From Maritimibacter sp. (GTDB taxonomy: Bacteria; Pseudomonadota; Alphaproteobacteria; Rhodobacterales; Rhodobacteraceae), in assembly GCA_017792445.1 (NCBI GenBank), contig CP051232.1:2020001-2084000 (forward strand): a DNA stretch of 64,000 nt, written 5' to 3'. The position numbers were made by a program, and so were the translations under genes. Each line of letters opens with the position of its first letter. Position 1 is the stretch's first letter. Shown here in pieces: positions 39,586-47,706 of the stretch. The notes under the pieces are model-generated. The model searched no databases. It was not told the origin of the DNA and saw only the letters and a program-made list of their open reading frames with translations.

Positions 39586-40524
39586 TTGTCAGACACCACT
39601 CCCCAGAGGCAGCAGTTGATGCAGGCGCGGCGTGACAGGATCGCCGCGCGCGGCGCAGAGTCGTCTGGCAGCCAGCCGACCGGCGTTCCGGCGGGACAGG
39701 CCTATGACCGCCGCCGCCTGACCTATGCGAACACGTTCGACAGCCCGCTGAAGGGCTTCACGATCCGCGCGCTGGAGTGGTTTACCGGCAAGATCACCAT
39801 CATCCGCATGCTGCGCGAATTCCAGCGTCGCGGGCCGCATGACCGGCGCGACTTCTGGGGCGTCGCCCTGGACGTGATGCGGATCCGGCTGGACACCCCG
39901 CAGGAACAGATCGACCGTATCCCGGCCAAGGGTCCGCTGGTCGTGGTGGCGAACCACCCGCACGGGCTGGTGGACGGCATGGTGATCGCGCATCTGCTCA
40001 GCCGCAAGCGGCAGGACTACAAGGTGCTGGTGCGCGCCTTCCTGACCGGCATCGACGAGATGGCGGCGAGCTTCCTGATCTCGGTGCCGTTCCCGCACGA
40101 GGACGAGGCGCAGCGCAAGGGCATCGAGATGCGCGCGGCTGCGATGGACCATCTGAACGACGGCGGCGCGATCGCGCTGTTCCCGTCGGGCGTCGTGGCG
40201 CATTCCGAGACGATGTTCGGCCCGGCTGTCGAGTCCGAGTGGAACGTCTTCACCGCGAAGATGATCCGCCGCTCTGGCGCGACCATTCTGCCGATCTACT
40301 TCCCCGGCTCGAACTCGCGCGCGTACCAGATCGCCAACCAGGTGTCTCCGGCGATGCGGCAGGGCCTGCTGCTGCACGAGATCGTCGCTGCCTGCAAGAA
40401 ACCGCAGGCGCCGGTGATCGGGCGGCCGATCACGCCGGACGAGTGGGACGAGCCGATGAAGGACCCGCGCGCCTACATGGCCTGGCTTCGCGACCACGTG
40501 CTGTCCCTGAAGGGCCGCGCCTGA
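39586..40524 (+). CDS. lysophospholipid acyltransferase family protein
   Basis: This 312-residue protein has a PlsC-like acyltransferase core with VVVANHPHGLVDG (the histidine/aspartate motif in its longer spacing), LFPSGVVAHSET and ATILPIYFPGSNSRAYQIA, as in the hemolysin-like/LPLAT branch. It probably acylates a lipid precursor at the inner membrane. The start is TTG at 39586 with aggag 11 bases ahead; an in-frame ATG 33 bases on is possible. It follows HPr by 27 bases and ends at a GC-rich repeat. Confidence 0.8.
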   Translation: MSDTTPQRQQLMQARRDRIAARGAESSGSQPTGVPAGQAYDRRRLTYANTFDSPLKGFTIRALEWFTGKITIIRMLREFQRRGPHDRRDFWGVALDVMRIRLDTPQEQIDRIPAKGPLVVVANHPHGLVDGMVIAHLLSRKRQDYKVLVRAFLTGIDEMAASFLISVPFPHEDEAQRKGIEMRAAAMDHLNDGGAIALFPSGVVAHSETMFGPAVESEWNVFTAKMIRRSGATILPIYFPGSNSRAYQIANQVSPAMRQGLLLHEIVAACKKPQAPVIGRPITPDEWDEPMKDPRAYMAWLRDHVLSLKGRA

Positions 40525-40536
40525 GGGCAGCGGTCG

Positions 40537-40602
40537 CGGGGGGCTCTGCCCCCGCCGCGCGTGCCGCGCGACTCCCCCGGGATATTTTCAGACCAAAGAA
40601 GC
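40537..40602 (+). repeat. GC-rich intergenic hairpin element, copy 2
   Basis: Between the acyltransferase stop and the end of the convergent LysR gene. Same order as copy 1: a G-run/C-run stem (gggggg...tgccccc), a central stem (gccgcgcgtgccgcgcg region), then actcccccgggatattttca and gaccaaagaag. The middle part diverges while the tail is nearly identical to copy 1. Confidence 0.75.
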
Positions 40603-40608
40603 CCGGCG

Positions 40609-41511
40609 TCAGTCCGGATGGATGCGCCGCACCTCGCGCGCGATGAGGTCTCGCAGCCAGACATGCATCGGAGAGGCGTGGGTGCGGGTGGTCCAGACGA
40701 GGTCGATCTCGAACGGAGCAGGGCAGGGGCAGTCGAGGATGCGGACAGAGGCCCCCATGGTTGCCGCGAGCCTGCGGGGAATCGTCGATACGATGTCGGT
40801 CCCCGCGACGATTGTCTCGATCCCTGCCGGGCTGGGCAGGCGCAGGACGGGGTTCAGGTCGATCCGCTGCGCTTCGAGTTCTTGCAGGTAGCCCGATTTC
40901 CACGTGCCGCCGTAGGTGACCACCGCGTGCCGGGCATTGGCATAGGCATCCAGCGTCAGCGGGGCGTCGGCCAGCGGGTTCGCCGGGTCGGCGATGCAGG
41001 CGTAGCGATCGTCCAGCAGGTTGCGGCAGTAGAAGCCTTCTTCCTCGGGCCGGAGGGGGCCGATCAGGATATCCGCCTCGGCGCGCTTCAGTTGCAACCG
41101 CCCCTGCGCCGACGAGTTGATCAGTTCGACCCGGATGCCCGGCGCTTCGGTGCGCAGGCGACGCAGGACGAAGGGCGCGATCAGGACGCGTTCGTAGTAG
41201 TTGCAGGCGATGGTGACGGTCTGCCGGGCGCGGGCCGGGTCGAACTCGGGCGGCGCGGCCAGCGTCTCGAACTCGTCGAGCAGGCGGACGGTCGAGCCAA
41301 TGATCGCGGTACAGCGATCGGTGGCCGCGATTCCACCGCCCTGCCGCACGAACAGCGGATCTCCCAGAGCGCGGCGCAGCTTGTCGATTGTGTAGCTGAC
41401 GGCGGACTGGTTGGTGCCCAACACTTCGGCGGCAGCGGTGAAACTGCCTTTCTCGTGAACCAGCCGCAGCGTCCGAAGTGCGGCGAAGTCGATCGTGTAA
41501 GGGTCTGACAT
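40609..41511 (-). CDS. LysR-family transcriptional regulator
   Basis: A 300-residue regulator with an N-terminal winged helix (FAALRTLRLVHEKGSFTAAAEVLGTNQSAVSY and KLRRALGDPLFVR) and a C-terminal substrate-binding domain. It diverges from the P450-ferredoxin operon and probably controls it from the dyad in the 113 bases between them. The ATG at 41511 is preferred to an in-frame start 42 bases upstream that would overlap the dyad. Confidence 0.88.
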   Translation of the reverse strand: MSDPYTIDFAALRTLRLVHEKGSFTAAAEVLGTNQSAVSYTIDKLRRALGDPLFVRQGGGIAATDRCTAIIGSTVRLLDEFETLAAPPEFDPARARQTVTIACNYYERVLIAPFVLRRLRTEAPGIRVELINSSAQGRLQLKRAEADILIGPLRPEEEGFYCRNLLDDRYACIADPANPLADAPLTLDAYANARHAVVTYGGTWKSGYLQELEAQRIDLNPVLRLPSPAGIETIVAGTDIVSTIPRRLAATMGASVRILDCPCPAPFEIDLVWTTRTHASPMHVWLRDLIAREVRRIHPD

Positions 41512-41529
41512 GGCGTTAACATCAATTTT

Positions 41530-41557
41530 TCCGATGGCATAAATCAAATACATCGGA
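41530..41557. promoter_or_regulatory. inverted repeat between LysR gene and P450 operon
   Basis: A perfect 7-bp dyad tccgatg / catcgga with a 14-base AT-rich centre (gcataaatcaaata). LysR-type regulators commonly bind such interrupted dyads between themselves and the divergent target. Confidence 0.6.
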
Positions 41558-41624
41558 TTGTCATGTGGTTCGTTCCAAAGCTATCTCGTCCGACACAGCC
41601 AGAGCGCCAAGGAGGAGGGCAGCC

Positions 41625-42800
41625 ATGGCACTTGCGCCATATGACGACACCATCACCATTTCCGAGCTGACGGAGAATCCGTACCCGGTTTACCGGAAGA
41701 TGCGCGCCGAGACCCCCGTGTTGCGGGTGGAGTCGGTCGGACGCACCCTGCTGACCCGTGCCGAGGATGCGCGGGCGGTGAAGGACAACCCGGATCTGTT
41801 CAGCTCGAACGACCCGAACACCCCGATGGAGCGCGCGTTCCACGCCCATACGCTGATGCGGAAGGACGGCGCGGACCACAAGGCGGAGCGGATGGCGATG
41901 ACGCCGACGTTCAGCCCGAAGAACCTGAAGGGGCTTTGGGGGCCGGCCTACGAGAAGCTGGCCAACGAGTACCTCGACCGTCTGCCGCGCGACGAGGTTG
42001 TCGACCTGTTCCCGGCGTTGGCCGGTCCGTTGTCGGCGCGCATCCTTGCCGTGATCCTTGGCATCCCGGGCGCGTCGGACGACGACATGCAGTTCTGGAG
42101 CCAGGCGCTGATCGACGGCGCCGGCAATTTCGGCTGGGATCCGAAACTGTTCGAGCGGTCCGATCTTGCTCATGACCAGATCGTTGCCGAGATCAACCGG
42201 CAGGCGCCCATCGCGCGCGGCGAGCCGGACCAGTCGGCGCTGTCGGTGATGCTGAACGCCGAGAACCCGATCGACATGAGCCAGGTGGTGGCCAACATCA
42301 AGATCGCCATCGGCGGCGGGATCAACGAGCCGCGCGATGCGCTGCTGACGATCCTGTACGGCCTGCTGACCAACCCGGACCAGCTTGAGGCGCTGAAGGA
42401 AAGCGGCGACTGGGGGCTGGCGTTCGAGGAAGGCGTCCGCTGGGTCGCGCCGATCCAGGTCAGTTCGCGCCTTGTGATGGAAGACACGCAAATCCGCGGC
42501 TTCGACATTCCGAAGGGCGACGTGGTGATGACCGTACAGGCCAGCGCCAACCGCGACGAGACGCTGTTCGAGAACGGCGAACGGTTCGATGTGTTCCGCA
42601 AGCGCACGCCGCACCAGAGCTTCGGCAGCGGGCCGCATCACTGCCTAGGGACACACCTGGCGCGGATGATGCTGGGCAAGATCATGCTGCCGCTGATCTT
42701 CGAGCGGTTCCCGAACATGGAACTGGTGACGCCGCAGGACGTGGTCTGGAAGGGCTTCGGGTTCCGCGGGCCGCTGAACCTGCCGGTGCGGCTGAACTGA
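41625..42800 (+). CDS. cytochrome P450
   Basis: A 391-residue soluble bacterial P450. Heme Cys340 lies in FGSGPHHCLGTHLAR, and the ExxR motif is in FEEGVRW (Glu and Arg of the K helix). The I helix reads AIGGGINEPRDALL, without the usual acid-Thr pair. The ATG has aaggaggag 8 bases ahead. A 2Fe-2S ferredoxin gene follows after 11 bases, giving a likely class I electron chain with a reductase encoded elsewhere. The substrate is unknown. A divergent LysR regulator lies upstream. Confidence 0.92.
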   Translation: MALAPYDDTITISELTENPYPVYRKMRAETPVLRVESVGRTLLTRAEDARAVKDNPDLFSSNDPNTPMERAFHAHTLMRKDGADHKAERMAMTPTFSPKNLKGLWGPAYEKLANEYLDRLPRDEVVDLFPALAGPLSARILAVILGIPGASDDDMQFWSQALIDGAGNFGWDPKLFERSDLAHDQIVAEINRQAPIARGEPDQSALSVMLNAENPIDMSQVVANIKIAIGGGINEPRDALLTILYGLLTNPDQLEALKESGDWGLAFEEGVRWVAPIQVSSRLVMEDTQIRGFDIPKGDVVMTVQASANRDETLFENGERFDVFRKRTPHQSFGSGPHHCLGTHLARMMLGKIMLPLIFERFPNMELVTPQDVVWKGFGFRGPLNLPVRLN

Positions 42801-42811
42801 GGGAGGGTACG

Positions 42812-43135
42812 ATGATCGAAGTGACTTTTGTGGAAGCCTGCGGCAAGCGCACCACGGTGCAGGCCGCCGAGGGCGCGACACTGATGCAGATCGCGCGGGA
42901 CAACGACGTCGAGGGTATCCGGGGCGAATGCGGCGGCTCGCTCGCCTGCGCCACGTGCCACGGCTATGTCGACGACGCGTTCCTGCCCGAGGTGGGCGGC
43001 GCTGGCGAGGAAGAGGCCGAGATGCTGGATTTCGCCGCCTGCGAGGTGAAGCCGTCCAGCCGCCTGTGCTGCCAGATCGCGGTCAAGCCGGCGCTGAACG
43101 GCATGGTGGTGCATCTGCCCGAAGCGCAGGTCTGA
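42812..43135 (+). CDS. 2Fe-2S ferredoxin, adrenodoxin/putidaredoxin type
   Basis: This 107-residue electron carrier has cluster ligands Cys40, Cys46, Cys49 and Cys87 (GECGGSLACATC and LCCQ), the CX5CX2C pattern of vertebrate-type ferredoxins. It should pass electrons from an NADH-dependent reductase to the P450 encoded just upstream. The start has gaggga 7 bases ahead. Confidence 0.93.
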   Translation: MIEVTFVEACGKRTTVQAAEGATLMQIARDNDVEGIRGECGGSLACATCHGYVDDAFLPEVGGAGEEEAEMLDFAACEVKPSSRLCCQIAVKPALNGMVVHLPEAQV

Positions 43136-43143
43136 CCGGGCGC

Positions 43144-43199
43144 AGGGGGCGCTGCCCCCGGCCTGCGGCCTCCCCCGAGGTACTTTGAAAGAGAAGAAG
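43144..43199 (+). repeat. GC-rich intergenic hairpin element, copy 3
   Basis: Between the ferredoxin stop and the convergent dehydrogenase. It has agggggcgctgccccc, ggcctgcggcc and tcccccgaggtactttgaaa, followed by gagaagaag. The first 36 bases match copy 1 almost exactly; the tail is the more divergent part. Confidence 0.75.
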
Positions 43200-43225
43200 C
43201 CCCGGCCGTGATGGTCGGGGCTTTT
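43197..43225. terminator. bidirectional terminator between ferredoxin and dehydrogenase genes
   Basis: Stem aagccccg(gcc)/(ggt)cggggctt with a short loop and flanking T runs on both sides (ttttgc on the plus strand). It directly follows copy 3 of the GC-rich element and ends two convergent transcripts. Confidence 0.75.
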
Positions 43226-43230
43226 GCGTG

Positions 43231-44106
43231 TCAGCGCGTGGGGACCGGCGTTTCGCCGCGGTAGTCGTAGAAGCCGCGTTGGGTCTTGCGGCCAAGCCAG
43301 CCGGCCTCGACGTATTTCACCAGCAGGGGGCAGGGGCGGTACTTGGTGTCCGCCAGCCCGTCGTGCAGCACGTTCATGATCGCGAGGCAGGTGTCGAGAC
43401 CGATGAAATCGGCCAGTTCCAGCGGGCCCATCGGGTGGTTGGCGCCCAGCTTCATCGAGGTATCGATCGACTTCACCGAGCCGACGCCCTCGTAAAGGGT
43501 ATAGACCGCCTCGTTGATCATCGGGATCAGGATGCGGTTCACGATGAAGGCGGGGAAGTCCTCGGCGGAGGCGGCGGATTTACCAAGGCTCTCGACCACG
43601 CCGAGGCAGGCCTTGTAGGTTTCCTCGTTGGTGGCGATGCCGCGGATCAGTTCGACCAGTTGCATCACCGGGACCGGGTTCATGAAGTGGAAGCCCATGA
43701 ACTTTTCGGGCCGGTCGGTGCGGCTGGCGAGCCGGGTGATCGAGATCGACGAGGTGTTCGAGGTCAGGATCGTATGCGGCTGCAGATGCGGCACGAGGTC
43801 TTCGAAGATCGCCTGCTTGACCGTCTCGCGCTCGGTCGCGGCCTCGATCACAAGGTCGGTGGCGCCGAGTTCGGGCAGCTTCAGCGTGGTCGAGATGCGG
43901 TTCATCGCCGCTTGTTTCTCGTCTTCGCTGATGCGGTCCTTGGAGACTTGCCGGTCGAGGTTCTTCGACACCAGCGACACGGCGGCGGAAAGCGCCTCTT
44001 CGCTGATGTCGTTCAACACGACCTCATAGCCCGCGAGCGCCATTACGTGGGCGATGCCGTTGCCCATCTGGCCTGCGCCGATCACGCCGATCCGCTTGAT
44101 TTCCAT
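43231..44106 (-). CDS. 3-hydroxybutyryl-CoA dehydrogenase
   Basis: A 291-residue enzyme oxidising or reducing 3-hydroxyacyl-CoA with NAD(P). N-terminal Rossmann motif GVIGAGQMGNGIAHVMA; the catalytic His is in MGFHFMNPVPVMQLVELI and followed by FIVNRILIPMINEA. The length is that of the stand-alone short-chain enzyme (Hbd/PaaH type). The ATG at 44106 has aaggag 8 bases ahead. It may serve beta-oxidation or polyhydroxybutyrate turnover. Confidence 0.92.
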   Translation of the reverse strand: MEIKRIGVIGAGQMGNGIAHVMALAGYEVVLNDISEEALSAAVSLVSKNLDRQVSKDRISEDEKQAAMNRISTTLKLPELGATDLVIEAATERETVKQAIFEDLVPHLQPHTILTSNTSSISITRLASRTDRPEKFMGFHFMNPVPVMQLVELIRGIATNEETYKACLGVVESLGKSAASAEDFPAFIVNRILIPMINEAVYTLYEGVGSVKSIDTSMKLGANHPMGPLELADFIGLDTCLAIMNVLHDGLADTKYRPCPLLVKYVEAGWLGRKTQRGFYDYRGETPVPTR

Positions 44107-44281
44107 GCCGCCGCTCCTTCGGGTTGTCGCCGGGACCATATGCGCCGCCTTCGCGGCGGTGCAAGGGTGAAAGCCCGGCAGCGCGCAGCGGCAATTCGAG
44201 ACAAATGCACGGTTTAGGCGGTTGGCAACGAGTTTGTGCGAATCCGGTCGCGGGTGGATCACTTTCAGAAGTGTGGGTGGA

Positions 44282-45124
44282 ATGAACTACGCGAATCTCG
44301 AACGACCGGCTCTCGACTATTTCCCGTGCCGGTACGGCGCCTCGAAACAGCTGTTCCGCGGGCCGCGCCGGCGGCTTGAGGGCGATTTCGTCGCCTATCT
44401 CGGCGGAACGGAAACCTACGGCAAATTCATCGACACGCCGTTTCCGGCGCTGGTCGAGGTAGAGGCCGGGATCAGGGGCGTGAACCTTGGCTGCATCAAC
44501 GCCGGGATCGACGCCTATTTCAACGACAAGACGCTGCTGGAGATCTGCAACAAGGCGCGGGTCGCGGTGATGCAGGTGATGGGCGCGCAGAACATGTCGA
44601 ACCGGTTCTATGCCGTGCATCCGCGCCGCAATGACCGGTTCCTGCGGGCGTCGTCGCTCTTGCACAAGATCTATCCAGAGGTGGATTTCACAGAATTCAG
44701 CTTCACCCGGCACATGCTGCAATCGCTGAAGGACATTTCTCCCGAGAAGTTCGCGATGCTGCGGAGCGAGCTGAAAGAGGCGTGGCTGGCGCGGATGCGG
44801 ATGCTGCTGTCTCAGATCGAACGGCCGGTGGTCCTGTTGTGGCTGTCAGATCATCCGCCGCTGGAAGAGGACGACCGCAACTTCGGGCAGCACGAACTGG
44901 CCTGCGGCGATCCGCTGTTCATCGACCGTCCGATGCTGATGTCGCTGGAAGGAAAGGTCACGAAGGTGGTCGAGGTCGTGGCCTCGGCACCGGAACGGCG
45001 CAGCGGCATGGACGAGATGCATTTCTCGGAGGGGGAACGCGCCGCGGCCGAGGAAATGCTGGGCCCGGTGGTGCACCGGCGCGCCGCCAGAGCGTTGGCG
45101 CCGGTGCTTCAGTCGATGCTGTGA
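44282..45124 (+). CDS. DUF6473 family protein
   Basis: A 280-residue protein I recognise as DUF6473, common in Rhodobacteraceae and without assigned function. Conserved features are LDYFPCRYGASKQLFRGPRRRLEG at the N-terminus, YLGGTETYGKF, VNLGCINAGIDAYF, VMQVMGAQNMSNRFYAVHPRRND and FTEFSFTRHML. The layout has a faint resemblance to SGNH hydrolases, but the catalytic Ser is not convincing. No signal peptide. The ATG has ggtgga ahead; it is single, convergent with a cytochrome c gene 12 bases away. Confidence 0.7.
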   Translation: MNYANLERPALDYFPCRYGASKQLFRGPRRRLEGDFVAYLGGTETYGKFIDTPFPALVEVEAGIRGVNLGCINAGIDAYFNDKTLLEICNKARVAVMQVMGAQNMSNRFYAVHPRRNDRFLRASSLLHKIYPEVDFTEFSFTRHMLQSLKDISPEKFAMLRSELKEAWLARMRMLLSQIERPVVLLWLSDHPPLEEDDRNFGQHELACGDPLFIDRPMLMSLEGKVTKVVEVVASAPERRSGMDEMHFSEGERAAAEEMLGPVVHRRAARALAPVLQSML

Positions 45125-45136
45125 CGGGGTGTGCCG

Positions 45137-45595
45137 TCAGTTGGCGCAGGTTTCCGCCAGCAGCGCCACGAAGGCGGCGGCGACCTCTTCCTCGGACTTG
45201 CCCTCGCCCTTATCGGCCCGCACCTTGAAGGTCATCTTCGACCGCGCGCGCGGGTCGTCGAGGAATTCGGCAAGATAGGCCTTGGGGTCCTGCAGATAGG
45301 TGACGAGGTTCTCGGCGTCCCAGACCAGCCCGGCCTCGCCGGCTTCCTCCATCGACTTGCCATAGCGGAAGCCGTCGTAGGTACCGGCGGTGCGGCCGAT
45401 GACGCAATGCAGGTTGGGTCCGACCTTGCCGCGCTTGCCGTACATGACTTCGCCCGAGTCGTCGGCGATCACATGGCAGGTGGCGCACTGGCCGAAGCTG
45501 TCGGCGGCATAGGCGGCCTCGTCCGACAGATCCTGCGCGGTGGCGGGGGCGGCCAGAAGGCTGGCGGCCAGAAGGGAATTGGCTAGGCGTTTCAT
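45137..45595 (-). CDS. class I cytochrome c, exported
   Basis: A 152-residue periplasmic cytochrome: signal peptide MKRLANSLLAASLLAAPATA and a heme-binding CATCH at residues 37-41. The family elements KVGPNLHCVIGRTAGTYDGFRY and DPRARSKMTFKV supply the distal Met ligand. It resembles cytochrome c2-like electron carriers. The start has gagg 6 bases ahead. It ends 12 bases from the convergent DUF6473 gene. Confidence 0.87.
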   Translation of the reverse strand: MKRLANSLLAASLLAAPATAQDLSDEAAYAADSFGQCATCHVIADDSGEVMYGKRGKVGPNLHCVIGRTAGTYDGFRYGKSMEEAGEAGLVWDAENLVTYLQDPKAYLAEFLDDPRARSKMTFKVRADKGEGKSEEEVAAAFVALLAETCAN

Positions 45596-45763
45596 GATGT
45601 CCTCGCTTTTCGCATCCTTCGGGGGCCCGTTCGGGCCCGTGAACTTGGCTGTCGCGCGAAGCGGACGATTCCGCGTATCCGCTGCAAGATCAAGGGCGTC
45701 CCGTGCGGCGAAGTGACCGGGGCGGCTGGCGGTGCGGCGCGGCATGGCGTATCTGGCGCCCCG

Positions 45764-46291
45764 ATGCAGGACATGATCCCGGCCTGGGTGAACGGCGAAC
45801 TGGTGGCGGTGGACAAGCTGGCGGCGCACCGCGAGGGGCTGCGGCACAAGGCGGTGTCCGTCTTTGTGCTGGATGGCGACCGTGTCCTGCTGCAACGGCG
45901 GGCGCTGGCGAAGTACCATACGCCGGGGCTTTGGGCGAACACCTGCTGCACCCATCCGTTATGGGGCGAGGACGACGCCGACTGCGCGGTGCGGCGCCTG
46001 CGGCAGGAGCTTGGCATCGAGGGGTTGGCGCCGGTCCACCGGGGCGAGGTGCGCTATCGCGCCGATGTGGGCAACGGCATGGTCGAGGACGAGGTGGTGC
46101 AGGTGTTCGTCTGCGCCGCCGGGACCGAGCTGCGGGTGGTGCCGAACCCGGAAGAGGTGGCAGAGGTGCGCTGGACGACGCTGGATGCGCTTCGCGGCGA
46201 GATCGACGCAGAGCCGGACCGTTTCACTCCGTGGCTGCGGATCTACCTTCACGACCACGCCGAGCGGATTTTCGGCGAGTCTTTGGGGTGA
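45764..46291 (+). CDS. idi: isopentenyl-diphosphate delta-isomerase, type I
   Basis: A 175-residue Nudix-fold enzyme interconverting isopentenyl and dimethylallyl diphosphate in isoprenoid synthesis. Catalytic Cys61/Cys62 lie in NTCCTHPLWGED and the acidic metal site in MVEDEVVQVF (Glu108, Glu110). Type I identity is clear from these blocks. The start could also be the ATG 9 bases later. The repeat array begins 9 bases after the stop. Confidence 0.92.
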   Translation: MQDMIPAWVNGELVAVDKLAAHREGLRHKAVSVFVLDGDRVLLQRRALAKYHTPGLWANTCCTHPLWGEDDADCAVRRLRQELGIEGLAPVHRGEVRYRADVGNGMVEDEVVQVFVCAAGTELRVVPNPEEVAEVRWTTLDALRGEIDAEPDRFTPWLRIYLHDHAERIFGESLG

Positions 46292-46299
46292 TGGCTTGT

Positions 46300-46472
46300 G
46301 TGGGATGGGGTGTAACCCCATCCTACGCGGCTTTTGGGTGTCCGTGTGGTGGGGTGCGAAACTGCCTTTTGTGGGATGGGGCGTAACCCCATCCTACGTG
46401 GCCTTTGGGTGTCCGTGTGGTGGGGTGCGAAACTGCTTTTTGTGGGATGGGGTGTAACCCCATCCTACGTGG
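46300..46472 (+). repeat. tandem 71-base repeat with palindromic core (unit A, 2.4 copies)
   Basis: Copies start at 46300, 46371 and 46442; the third stops after about 31 bases. Each opens with a hairpin ggatggggtgtaaccccatcc and carries tttgggtgtccgtgtggtgg and ggggtgcgaaactgc downstream. The first two copies differ at a few positions only. The unit does not code for a plausible protein. Confidence 0.85.
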
Positions 46473-46474
46473 TC

Positions 46475-46703
46475 GTCGCGTCTCCTTTCGATGGGGTGCA
46501 ATGCATCCGGCGTAGGATGGGGTTCCACCCCATCTCCCCCACACCAGCGGAGCATCTGCCCGGGATTTCACCCAGCTTCCCCAATCCCAAGCAATCAACG
46601 TGGGCGTCGCGTCTCCTTTCGATGGGGTGCAATCCATCCCTCGTAGGATGGGGTTCCACCCCATCTCCCCCACACCAGCGGAGCATCTGCCCGGGATTTC
46701 ACC
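46475..46703 (+). repeat. tandem 131-base repeat with the same core in reverse (unit B, 2 copies)
   Basis: Copies start at 46475 and 46606; each has 98 bases of near identity with a 33-base spacer in the first. The hairpin gatggggttccaccccatc at 46516-46534 and 46647-46665 is the reverse complement of the unit A core. The following cagcggagcatctgcccggg is shared by both. The array ends just ahead of the etf terminator. Confidence 0.85.
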
Positions 46704-46720
46704 GACCTTCTCCCAAAAGA

Positions 46721-46745
46721 AAAGGCCCGCCACAGGGGCGGGCCT
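46721..46745 (-). terminator. terminator of the etfBA operon
   Basis: A 9-bp stem (aggcccgcc / ggcgggcct) with an acagg loop, followed on the minus strand by ttttcttttggg. It lies 35 bases after the etfA stop. Confidence 0.8.
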
Positions 46746-46779
46746 ATCTATTTGATGGGGACTGACGCCCCCATCCCGA

Positions 46780-47706
46780 TCAGAGCTTCTCGGTCAGCTC
46801 CGGCACGGCGGTGAACAGGTCGGCGACCAGTCCGTAATCCGCGACCTGGAAGATCGGTGCTTCCTCGTCCTTGTTGATCGCGACGATGACCTTCGAGTCC
46901 TTCATCCCCGCAAGGTGCTGGATCGCGCCGGAGATGCCGACCGCGATGTAGAGCTCGGGGGCGACGACCTTGCCGGTCTGACCCACCTGCCAGTCGTTCG
47001 GGGCGTAGCCTGAGTCGACCGCCGCGCGGGACGCGCCGACAGCCGCGCCCAGCTTGTCCGCCAGCGCCTCGATGATCTTGAAGTCCTCTTCCGAGCCGAC
47101 GCCACGGCCGCCCGACACGACGATGCCGGCCGAGGTCAGTTCGGGGCGGTCGCTTTCGGCCACCTTGTCCTCGACCCATTCCGACAGGCCGGGGTTCTCG
47201 GCGGCGCCCACGGTCTCGACCGGGGCCGCGCCCTGATCGCCGGCGGCGTCGAAGGTCGAGGTCCGGATGGTGATCACCTTCTTCGGGTCGGACGACTTCA
47301 CCGTCTGCACCGCGTTGCCCGCGTAGATCGGGCGCTCGAAGGTATCGGCGTCCACGACACCCGAGACGTCCGACAGGATCATCACGTCCAGCAGCGCCGC
47401 GACGCGGGGCATCACGTTCTTGGCGTCGGTGGTGGCCGGCGCGACGATGTGGTCGTAGTCGCCCGCCAGCGAGACGATCAGCGCGGCGGTGGTTTCCGCA
47501 AGGCGGTGACCCAGCGAGGCGTCTTCGGCAACCAGCACCTTCGCCACGCCTTCGATCTTCGCGGCGGCCTCACCGGCGGCGGCGGCGGACGCACCGGCGC
47601 ACAGCACGGTCACGTCACCCAGCGCCTTCGCGGCGGTCACGGCCTTCGCGGTGGCGTCCAGCGACAGCTCGCCGCCGTTCACTTCACCCAAAAGAAGAAC
47701 AGCCAT
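46780..47706 (-). CDS. etfA: electron transfer flavoprotein alpha subunit
   Basis: A 308-residue FAD-binding subunit that takes electrons from acyl-CoA and related dehydrogenases to ETF:ubiquinone oxidoreductase. FAD-binding elements are [42 protein letters not shown] and the DYGLVADL end. It starts on the last base of the etfB stop (taatg), so translation is coupled. Confidence 0.96.
   Translation of the reverse strand: MAVLLLGEVNGGELSLDATAKAVTAAKALGDVTVLCAGASAAAAGEAAAKIEGVAKVLVAEDASLGHRLAETTAALIVSLAGDYDHIVAPATTDAKNVMPRVAALLDVMILSDVSGVVDADTFERPIYAGNAVQTVKSSDPKKVITIRTSTFDAAGDQGAAPVETVGAAENPGLSEWVEDKVAESDRPELTSAGIVVSGGRGVGSEEDFKIIEALADKLGAAVGASRAAVDSGYAPNDWQVGQTGKVVAPELYIAVGISGAIQHLAGMKDSKVIVAINKDEEAPIFQVADYGLVADLFTAVPELTEKL

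Noticed and set aside
46300-46703. CRISPR array
   Set aside because: Only two to three copies per unit, units of 71 and 131 bases with internal hairpins and no regular unique spacers; no cas genes in the window.
46323-46733. Repetitive open frames (for example 136 codons on the minus strand) inside the repeat array
   Set aside because: They arise because the repeat units lack stops in some frames; there is no ribosome binding site and the frame is not kept across units.
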